A stretch of DNA of 64,000 nt. Source: Hysterium pulicare CBS 123377 (taxonomy: Eukaryota > Ascomycota > Dothideomycetes > Hysteriales > Hysteriaceae). Every line of letters starts with the position of its first letter. Within the stretch, counting starts at the first letter, position 1. Below, piece after piece: positions 55,262-64,000 of the stretch. The notes under the pieces were generated by a model that was not told the origin of the DNA, ran no database searches, and was given only the letters and a program-made list of their open reading frames with translations. Location: contig AJFK01000980.1 in NCBI GenBank assembly GCA_000467715.1, positions 55,776 through 119,775 of the forward strand, given 5' to 3'. Made by a program: the position numbers and the translations under genes.

Positions 55262-57247
55262 TCACTCCAACTCTTTCGGGCCCGAACCATCATCCAAAAT
55301 CTGACTGAACGGAATATTAACGTCCCACATCTCCTGCAACGTCGCCTCTCTTCCCATAATGCATCTCGTCTTCTCCATCGTGTTCTCGCTCATACCTTTT
55401 GCGTGTTCCAGGAACACATGGTTCATCAACGTCTCGACATTGCCGTAGATGCCTGTTCCTTGACCCTCTGCACAGCAAAAGATACATCCGTAGTTACAGT
55501 CGTCCTCTTTACGAAAGGTCCCGGGAGCGCTCTTCTTCTTGACGTGGGATTTGGCGAGGAAGATCCAGCGATATTTTATCCCCACAGCACTGACATAGAT
55601 GTTGGGATTAACGGTAATTTCTTTCTTCTTCTTGCCGTCCTGTTTAAGGGTGTAGGTATCGCCTTGAAAATTACAATGCTTGCACTGCCATATAGACACG
55701 GTGCTATACACCCCCTCTGGCCTCGTTTGAATTGACAATCCCTTCTTAAGCTCCTCTCGGCATCCCCATGCGCCTTTGCAGAAGCCCCAGTAGTTGTTGT
55801 CCTTACAAGGCCGACCAACCATCATGTTCTGCTGCGAGGCTATTGAGGGCATAGATATAGTGCTTGATCGATAAGCAGCAGGCCGAGGGGTAGGTGCAGC
55901 TCTAAATGTTGACATCACGCTGTTTCGTGAAGGCGGACTGACAGGACGATAACCTGGAATAAATCCAGACGTTGGCCGGTCTGGCTCGATTGGGCTTGCA
56001 GGAGTCCCATTCAGGGACGTGCGATTTGAGGGGGCCAGCATCGAAGATGGCGCTGGAGAATTCGTGGAAGCTTTAGAACTGTGACTCCTAATGGAAGGAG
56101 GTGCGTCGACGGAATACGTCGAATGCGTCGATGTCGAATTGTTCCTATTGAAGGCTTGCGACCTAGAATACGGTTGACTAGATGTCCCATACTGACTGAA
56201 CATGGATTGATTGAATAAGTCATTGTTGGTTTGCCCATGCAAACCCTGTAGCTGGCCTAACGTGTCTCTGCGTGGAGCTTCTATCTGCAATCCTTGGAAG
56301 GAGTCCAACGTATTGTTGATATCTTGCATAATATCGTTTCTCTGATCACGCTCTTGGATTGCAGGTCCCAGGTGGCTAAATGACGGGATAAATGACATGC
56401 TTGATGCAGATGTCGTGGGACGATGTTGGGTTTGATTGCGACTATTATTCCTTCTCGTAGAGAGTAGCCTGCCGAACCCACTCCTGTGCTCTGGCTCATC
56501 TGGTATCATAATAGCGGGTGGTAGGTAGGTGTCCGGTATTGGGTTTAGATTTGCCGTCTGGAAGCTTTGAACCGACTCAAACGATGACCTTGGATTAGGC
56601 TCCGTCGTCGGTGGTGCTAATGCCCGTTCAACTGGCCTGGTCAGGAAGATACGTTGTTTCAGCTCATCCAACGTCGTTATGGTTTCCTTCCGGTTCATGA
56701 TCGAAGCCTCAAGGAGAATGGTCAAGTCTAAGATTGCATTTTCATATTTCACGGCGAGTTGCAGACTCCGTATGATCTCCGCCTGCATGCAAACGGTGAT
56801 GTGTAATAATCGATCTCGGGCAATCGCTAATATGGTTAGTACTTCATGTTGTTCTTAGGGTGAGTGTGACTTACTATCGCCCTTCCGCATATACTCCCCA
56901 AGCTCCCTACAGTCGGATGTATATCGTTGGTCGACCTGAGTTTCGCCGGTCTGGAGTGATTCCTGTAGTTGCTTCTCCTTGTATGCCTGTTCACTCTTGC
57001 GCTTTCGATGTTTCTTCTTGATATGAGCAACCAGTTCTGCCCCGCCATGGAAGGCTGAAACCACAGCGGAGACCGCGCCGATAACCTGGTTCGGAGGTAT
57101 TTTGTCAGCATTCAAAATCACAACGCCGTTCTGATCGAATCTGGGGACATCAATAGAGTGGTCCATCTTACAGCCAAAGGCTACAAGAAAAGGTGTTAAT
57201 ATGAAACTAAGACTACTGGAGATGTATCTTACTTCAAGCCCGGACAT
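55262..57247 (-). CDS. Unrecognised fungal protein with Cys/His-rich C-terminal domain
   Basis: Three exons, 57233..57247, 56875..57166 and 55262..56826; 623 residues (MSGLE-MDHSIDVPRFDQNGVVIL). The tiny first exon rests on an AAG acceptor directly before an ATG; if it is not used, translation starts at that ATG. The N-terminal 230 residues are helical, with AVSAVVSAFHGGAELVAHIK and a basic KKKHRKRKSEQAYKEKQL stretch, and look like a coiled-coil family found in fungi. A Ser/Asn/Pro-rich linker leads to a conserved-looking end with paired cysteines: RPCKDNNYWGFCKGAWGCRE, WQCKHCNFQGDTY, DDCNYGCIFCCAEGQG and MNHVFLEHAKGM, which could form zinc sites. Function unknown. Confidence 0.8.
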
Positions 57248-58261
57248 GGTACCTAGGTATCCGCAGAGCTCAGGCCTCAGGCTCCTTCAGTGCGTTTAGT
57301 TACGACACTGCGTATGTGATGATTGGATGATCTTGTACAACTTCAAACGATATCGCCTCAAAAGACACAGAAAAGGCAGGTACAAAGCATCATAAGAGAA
57401 AGAGACATCAGAGAGGAGGAAAGGAAAAGCAGTGGTAGAATTCGACTCAGAGCGCGAAGTTGAGAGAAGGCTCCGCCCCACTACCTACTGAAAGGTTCAC
57501 CGGGCATGGCTATGCAGAGTGAGTTAGCCTTGTGTCTGCCAGAGAGCTGCGTGGCGCTTCTCGAACTGAGGGCTTTGAGGCTTGTCTTTTTATCGATTTT
57601 GAACTACTCTCCAATCGCGGCATGGCTCGCGTTTTCTAGGCAGGCTGTGTGCATAGCTTGGGCGAGCACCAACCCGCACCCGGTTCTCGGAGACTCTTAA
57701 AACTACCGTATCCCGCGTTGGCGCCTTTTAGCTCTTTTAATTCATCAATGAACGAGCGCGAGGCGTTGACGTTGCCTAAGCTTTGATGCAATTGCAGAGT
57801 TCTGTGAGGTGGTTGATGTTTAATTGCCTGAGGCTCAGAGCAAGCACGCCTCGCTTCTTGTGACATGAACGAGTCATGCAGATAACTCAGCATCCTCATA
57901 GAAGAGCTCAAAGCGTGCAAGTATGATATCTTTTGAACTTTGGATTTGTTATACATATAGAAGTTTTACCGCTTTGCCAAGCGGCTTGATTAAAACTCTG
58001 TCCCCTAAAAGCTATGGATATAAACGGCCTGCATAACAGCATTTACGACACCCCGCAAAGCCAATTCCCGAAACCCGTCCTTGTCTGCAACTCCACATTT
58101 TGACGTCTGGGACCCCAAACGTATCAAGAACAAAACGCTAACATCAGCAATCCAGTTCCCCCGGCTCCTCATGCCCTGTCCAAGGGTTAACTTGGGAATC
58201 CAAAATCATACCAAAACGACCCAGCGCAAAACTGATCACTATAGAAACGAATGTATGTGAA
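57248..58261. other. Spacer, no supported gene
   Basis: About 1.0 kb between tandem minus-strand genes. Short frames only, without domain content; no tRNA found. Confidence 0.4.
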
Positions 58262-60188
58262 TCAAGTATCCACCAACTGTACTCTTTGGCTCCTCCGGTT
58301 CTTTAGTTCAACTAAGGTAGGAGTGAGAGGCTTCTTATCCACCAACTTCTCAAAGCCCCCGGTCTCGACCAGAGGTTTCAGCATGTCACGCCGCGATGGA
58401 CCCGTTGCACGCGACACCGAAACAGTCCTGGCAACGCCCACGGACACCTGAGTGGCGTTTTGAGAATCGGCTTCAGTTGCTTGTGGTGAGTCCCTCCTCA
58501 GTAGGGGTTTCGGTTTAATATCTCCCTGAGCGTCTAGCTCCGCGAAAATGGGAACGGATGACGATTTCTGTTCCTGAGACGTGAGCGGGGCATGTTTTGA
58601 GACAATTTCCCACTCGGGCTCTCGTAGGCGGGGTTTCCAGGGACCTGGCTCCTTGGCTGCTACAATGGGGACCACTTCAGAGTCGGAGTCGAAACTGTGG
58701 CGACTTGTAGGTGTGGGCGTCAAAAGTTGCGTGACCATTCCTGGGTCGGACTGCGGATCTTCACGGATTATTTCGACATGTGACGGGTCCATCTCCACAT
58801 CAGTTGGGTTTTCAAATGTCTGGCGGCTTGGAGAATGTGCAGGTGCCGTGTTTGATCGGTGCAAGGGTCGGGGTCGGTGAACTGACGAGATCTTCGGGGA
58901 AGGTGTTTTATCGTCGCGGGCTCCAGCTGGTTTAGGAAAGAGCGATAGGGAGAAAGTCGGCGACTTCGTCAAAGCAGGAGATGTTGCCCTGCGAATTGGT
59001 TTTAGAAGGCCATTTCGACTCTCCGCATTGTTTCTCTATGCTAACAGTTAGGCAACAGTTGTGAAGATCGATGAACGATGTTTGACTGACCTTCGTAGGC
59101 AACTCAGTCAACGGTTTCAGTTTTTCTGAATTGCCTTGTCGTCGAACGAAGAGTGACGACGACCGGTCCGGCGTGAGTAGACTTCCAAACATTACGCTGT
59201 ATCTCTCCATTTGGATGTTAGGGATATCGACATCCAGTAACAGACCACCTCCAATGGTCCTTGGAGTGGTATTTCCAGAATGGTTAGATACGGTCAATCT
59301 GGGGATGCTTGGAGAGTAGTTCAGGTTGTCCTTTGGTGGAGGTGGGGGGCTGCCTTCATCCCTTATGCTGGGCTTGTAGTTGCTGGCCATTTTCTCCATC
59401 GCAGCCTTCACCCTTGCCTGCTCTGAGGTTGGCTTCTTGACGGCCTTGGAGAAGGACTTGGACCTTTTCCGGGTGTCCTTTTGCTCTGTCGCTGACGGCA
59501 TGGGCGAAGCCAGCCTAGAGTCGGGTTTGAAAGCGGAATGTGAGTCGAGAGATTCAGCGTCGACATATTTTTCTGCTCGGGGCTGCTGAACTGGAAACTG
59601 TTGCAATTGATAGAATGAGGTATGCGAAGAATTGGTTGACTTCTTTCCAAAGAGTGACCTCCATCTGCTGAGTTTTGGCCTTGCAGTCGTCTCCTGGTTT
59701 GTTTCTGAAGAATCCGCAATTGAATTGTCGCAAGAGATGTGAGTGACGGTACCAGTCTGGCCGGTGGCATAGTCCCCAGCATGAGAGTTCTGGTTCCACG
59801 GAGAGGCCATAGTAGGACTTCCCAAAGCCATTCCAATGGCTCGGTCTTCGTGAACCTTCGCAGCGTATAAGACAGTCGTTGAAGAAGGAACGGGAAAGTC
59901 GAAGGTGGTGTGATCATCTGAAGAAAGAACGTAGGGGGTTACTTTTTTGTGGAACAGCTTTCCGCGATCTCCAGGTCCACTGGAAGTCTTCGGACGCTGA
60001 AGCAGGTCAGGAGTCTCAACACGTCGATCCAACTTAGTCGCGGATGTAGCATCCCTCAACTTCCCCAAGTCAATTTGAGATTTGGCACTCGGTGGCGTCG
60101 GAGTCGACTTCCCAGAGTCCTGCGCATAGAAATCTTTTTGGGAGGCCTTTAGTCGTAGAGACCTCGATCTCCCCAGCATCCCAGCCAT
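58262..60188 (-). CDS. Unrecognised Ser/Pro-rich basic protein
   Basis: Two exons, 59091..60188 and 58262..59035; the join (LTELPTK-RNNAESRNGLLKP) keeps frame and gives 623 residues. The intron has a GTCAGT donor and CTAAC branch. The start MAGMLGRSRSLRLKASQKD has excellent context (GCCATGGCT); the in-frame ATG at 60230 would add 14 residues. The protein is Ser, Thr, Pro and Lys/Arg-rich and probably disordered, with short conserved-looking blocks: PKLSRWRSLFGKKS, SEQARVKAAMEKMASNYKPS, LLLDVDIPNIQMERYSVMFG and REPEWEIVSKHAP. Blocks like MERYSVMFG plus RSLFGKK recall fungal proteins of unknown function associated with the cell cortex, but I cannot name a family. Confidence 0.75.
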
Positions 60189-61301
60189 GGCGGTTTCAAG
60201 AGCAGTAGTAAAGCCGAGGAAAGGTCTCAAGGAGTAGGTCTAAATAAAGGAGCGACTCGAATGTAGATGTATACGCACAGTAAGGAATGGACAGCTCTCC
60301 AGAGAGCCAGCAGTCGAAGCAGAATAGTGGAGGGAGAAGGACGAAGGAAGAGAGAAGGTGGATTATCCAAAGAAGCCGCCGGCAAGAAGAACAATGCCCA
60401 AGACAGTACAAAAGAAATGCTTCGTGCTCAGCGGCAACAACAAGGACCCCTACCTGTCACGGAGAGATTGGCAGGAGATTGATTCGCCCCAGGATTGCCC
60501 ATGATGGTGAGGACTAGAGCGGTGGGGGACGAGGATTTGCACACGACCTCACAATCGCCGAAACAGCACAGCGGATTGGACGCAGAGGCAGATTTGCGAC
60601 GCCGCCATCCATGACCGCTGACAGAAGCCAGCGTCTCGAAGGGTTCTGGCAGAGGCATATTCATGCGGCTGTTCCTGCGCGTGTTCGGTGCGTTCCTGCG
60701 CCCACGTTTCAGACGTCGTGAATCCCCTGCAATCATCTCGCCTGCACCAGCCTTGGGACTGTGCCAAGTTCTGGCGGTGATTGCTTTCAGCCCGGTGGAA
60801 CAACGCGCAACGGTTGGATCTTGTTCAAATGATGTGGTGGCACGATCTCGCCTCGGCCTTCCTGGCAATATTAAACATGGTATTAAGGAGCATGGCAGAC
60901 GGCAGCCGCCCACGATGGCATGCAGTGCTAGAATCTCGGACAAAGCTGTCCACCGACGGCCCAGCTGCGGAAATGAACAAGAAACGCAGGAGCCCAGTAA
61001 ACACCCTTCCACCAACACATCCAAAATAGGTTGTCAAAGCACTGCTAGTTCCCGGCGCATCGCATGAGGCCTACCCGATCCTCGGATCTTCTAGTTTTCT
61101 ACGAGCGGCTTCTATTGCAATGCGGGTAATTTGCCTATCCCCATTCGCCACCTACCTTGTTATGCCCCCGATTCTTCCTCTTCATCCATCATACCTTTGC
61201 TGTCTTGAGATGCCCTCGTGATAGCAACCAGATCATAAGTTGACTCTTGATATCATCACCTCTCTCGCCAGTTTTCGGCAACATGCCTTCAACCACAGTA
61301 C
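60189..61301. other. Spacer with a weak minus-strand coding candidate
   Basis: About 1.1 kb. A minus-strand stretch around 60545..60670 encodes PLPEPFETLASVSGHGWRRR and LCCFGDCEV, which has protein-like composition and could be an extra 5' exon of the Ser/Pro-rich gene: a donor after GAGGTC at about 60533 and the acceptor TTTAG at 60241..60245 agree in phase. The intron would be about 290 bp, far longer than others here, and the donor (GTGTGC) is weak, so I do not add it. Confidence 0.25.
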
Positions 61302-63569
61302 TTAATCTTCGGAGAGTGAGAGTCCCGGCCTCCATTTCTCGTACCTCACCGCAGCTTCTTTCATAGTGTGCGGAACATGCTTGCGTAGAGCTTGTTCGAA
61401 ATGGCACATCGTGATTTGAGGCTGGCTTGCTTCATACCTCACGTGGTCAGAAATAGCCGCATCCACAGCGACAGAACAAAGATCTTTGATTTCGGCGCCA
61501 CTGCTGCCTTCTGTTCTTGCTGCGAGAATGGACAGGTCTACATCCGCTGCTAGTGGAATGGTCCGGGTATGGATCTCAAAGATTTGTTGTCTTGCTTCAA
61601 GAGTTGGTAATCCAACGTGGATGTGGGCATCAAATCGGCCTGGTCGGATCAGTGCTGAATCGAGAACGTCTGGTCTGTTGGTTGCTCCGATGATGAAAAC
61701 CTCCTTTAATGCTTCTATGCCATCCATCTCGTTGAGCAGTGTCGTGACCACGTTCAGGCCACTGTCTTGTGACTTCTCTCGTGACTTGCCAATGGAGTCA
61801 ATCTCATCAAAGAAGATTATACAAGGTCGAGCTGCGCGAGCCCTCCTGAAGATATCGCGAATTGCGCGTTCAGACTCTCCGACGTACATTTTGATAAGCT
61901 CAGATCCCTTTACCGCAAGGAAGTTTTGATTTGATTCAGTCGCTATTGCCTGACCCACCAGAGTTTTGGCGCAGCCAGGAGGCCCGTATAGGAGAACTCC
62001 TTTTCGGAAATGGGTTACCCCGAATTTGGCATAGAGCTCGGGACGCTTGAGAGGGCGGACAATCATATTTTCTAGCGCTTCTCTGACATGCGTAATTCCG
62101 GCTATGTCTGTCCAGCTGACCTTTGGAACCTCCAGAGGACTTTCCCTCAAGACACTCGGTCGAACCTCGTCTATGACCGCATCGAGATCGTCCTGGGTAA
62201 CAATGTCCATGCTTTGCATCAGTTCCTGGAATGATGACCGTTCTGTAAGCTTCAGGGAGTCGCGTACCGATTTACGACGATGGTTTATAGCTAGGTCGCA
62301 TAAAAGGTCAAGGTCTTGTCCGACAAAGCCATGCGTACGGTCGGCAAGGGATTTGTAGTTGACACTATCTCCAATACGGTCCTTCCCTAATATCTGCCTC
62401 AATATGTCTTCTCTCTGCGTGACATCAGGAGGGAATATCTCCGTCTTGTAGTTGAACGCTGGCGTATTCCTTAGACTGGAATCGATAGCATAGAAATCTC
62501 GAGCAGTAGCTACCACAAAGACCTTGGAGCCTTTTAGGCTTATTAGTTCTCTCTTCAAGCATTGATCGAGAGATTCTGCTTTCTTGAGTAACTCATCTAG
62601 CCTATCTATCAAGATGACACTGGGTTGAAACTTCCGAGCTTTATCGAACGACTCGGACATAGCTTTTGACTGAGCTTTGGAATTGGAGCTCAACGAACTT
62701 GCATCCAGTTTGACGACCTCACGCCAGTTGCCTTCGGCGATTTTAGATAGCAGCAATGATTTTCCAGTACCTTCAGGACCGTGGATAAGGACAGATGTAG
62801 GCCCATATGAACGTTTGCCGACCCTTATGAAGTCTGCGTTGCTCAAACAGTCCAGGCACTCATTTATGAGCTCTACCTGCGCTGTTAGGCCACCAATACC
62901 TTCCGTATCTATCGAAATTACCTCATCCGTACGATTTGCTGGTTGTTGGACGACCTGAGAGTTGCTAACGATAACTCGACTTTGACGGCCTTTGAAAAAT
63001 ACGGGTCCGTTCGCGTCAGGAGCAGGCTCGAGGCCGCTCACAATAGCCCGAATTTTGGAAGCGCTTTGATAAGATTTGGGACCTTTACTTGGCACTTCGA
63101 ACGAACAGTTCGGATGAATCATGTCAAGATCAACTAGAAGTCATTAGTTGCTTTCCCGCAATGCAATTTGTAGGCTTACCTTACCTAGGGCGTGCTCTGC
63201 CCAATATTCAATGTCTTCATGGGTTTGCGAAGGGTCCACAAGGGTGATTGAAACTGACTCTGCTGATTTCCACGCATCATCGGCTTTTTCTACAAAAACA
63301 CGCTCAGTCAAGGGAAATCCATATGTCTCTCGTAGTATTTCTGAAACCTTGACAATAGGCTTGTTGCCAGGATTCGTTTCTTGAGATAGCCAGGCCACTG
63401 CATAGCCCCAAGCGCCGCTAGCGGCAGTAAGTCGGCAGAGATCTCCTACTGAGAGTTCTAAGCTTTTAAGGTCCTTACTTGAGAAGTGAACTCTGAATCC
63501 ACCTTCAAGGGCTGAAGCAGGAGTCCGACGTTCCAGTGGACGGAGCGTAAAAGCTTGGGTGGCCGTCAT
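61302..63569 (-). CDS. Cdc48/Afg2-type AAA+ ATPase with degenerate D1 ring
   Basis: Two exons, 63185..63569 and 61302..63133; 738 residues. Type II AAA+ proteins of this group unfold or extract partners; Afg2/Drg1 releases Rlp24 from pre-60S particles. The N domain (FRVHFSSKDLKSLELSVGDL) resembles the Cdc48 N domain. D1 has a Walker A (GPEGTGKS, 247-254), but the Walker B acidic pair is replaced (VILIDRLDEL: Arg306 at the Glu position) and the arginine-finger block reads SLRNTPAFNYKTEI instead of LRRxGRFD. D2 is intact: GPPGCAKT at 512-519, IIFFDEIDSIG with Asp571-Glu572, GATNRPDVLD, and LIRPGRFDAHI; its pore loop is MYVGESE. D2 resembles Afg2 most (GPPGC-KT, NFLAVKG). Whether this is Afg2 itself or a divergent paralogue is unresolved. 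Confidence 0.88.
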
Positions 63570-64000
63570 ACTGGACGTAAGTAGAGGAGGTTCAAGGACT
63601 ATTTTGGCCGCAGCTCGAGACGTTAGACTCTGGAAAGAGAACCCAACGTCCTAAAGTGCGTAATGGAGGTCTTGATTTGAGTTGATGTTGGTTCAGCACC
63701 GATTGTTTTTTCGAGCGGGTAAATTTCCCCGAACTCTATAGAAGTCCGCAGTGAATTGTTTTCAATGTCGAGAGTCCAGCTTATAGAACGCTATGTTGTT
63801 TGATGTAGAAGTGTGGTAGTATTGATGAAGAGTGTTGGAGAATGTTGAAAGAGAAGACCCGACCGAGCAGTGCTTTTTGACATGCGCCAGGTGCGCGTTG
63901 GGCTAATGGAGTGACTCGGAGGTAGGTAACATGAAATGGCTATTTAAAAGTGATGATAGGTAGCATACCAAAACCAAAGAGCCAAACCAAAGAGCCAAAC
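63570..64000 (-). other. Promoter side of AAA+ gene, window edge
   Basis: About 430 bp upstream of the AAA+ ATPase start. At the extreme end AACCAAAGAGCC is repeated in tandem (about 63972..63998). No gene is supported. Confidence 0.35.

Noticed and set aside
60663-61067. Plus-strand ORF of 134 residues
   Set aside because: Arg/Ser-rich composition typical of a shadow frame in GC-rich DNA, no domain, and a competing open frame on the other strand.

Overview
The window is nuclear DNA of a filamentous ascomycete (Pezizomycotina). Most genes carry short introns of about 45-90 bp with GTRNGT-type donors and CTAAC/CTGAC branch sites, genes lie on both strands at roughly one per 2.5 kb, and the gene set is fungal (Zn2Cys6 regulator, Atg15, Vip1, Pex23-type peroxin, acetamidase). 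The overall look suggests a leotiomycete-like fungus, but that placement is an impression and was not tested. I see no rRNA, tRNA, CRISPR, virus or intact transposon. Exon borders were derived by hand from splice signals, and every multi-exon model below closes in frame.

Layout. 0-15 kb: a secreted metallophosphoesterase, the Ran exchange factor RCC1, a decayed CAP-Gly locus with a 3 x 19 bp tandem repeat, mitochondrial enoyl-CoA hydratase, the Golgi retrieval receptor Rer1, a ferric reductase, a very small metallothionein gene spread over three exons, and a Pex23-type peroxin. 15-25 kb: Pam16 (whose ATG is an exon by itself), a Trf4/Cid14-type poly(A) polymerase, an anoctamin/Ist2-like membrane protein, and the mitochondrial amidotransferase subunit A. 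25-35 kb: a probable accessory catabolic group made of a cyclase-family hydrolase, an MFS transporter, an acetamidase and a Zn2Cys6 regulator; the promoter region shared by transporter and amidase carries three diverged repeats with a period of about 170 bp. 35-39 kb: gene-poor, with a small secreted Cys-rich protein and an unrecognised multipass membrane protein. 39-64 kb: housekeeping genes (Atg15 lipase, a VPS9-domain Rab exchange factor, Vip1 inositol pyrophosphate kinase, Utp21, a probable mitochondrial ribosomal protein, two unrecognised proteins, and a Cdc48/Afg2-type AAA+ ATPase with a degenerate first ring).

How genes work together. Most neighbours look independent. Two groups stand out. 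The ferric reductase and metallothionein lie in tandem 0.7 kb apart and both concern metal handling. The cyclase, MFS, amidase and Zn2Cys6 genes resemble a small amide-utilisation cluster, with AGATAA (GATA-factor type) sites repeated in the divergent promoter. The least expected items are the 25-residue metallothionein, the repeat-built promoter, the CAP-Gly relic and the AAA+ protein whose D1 lacks both the Walker B glutamate and the arginine-finger motif.
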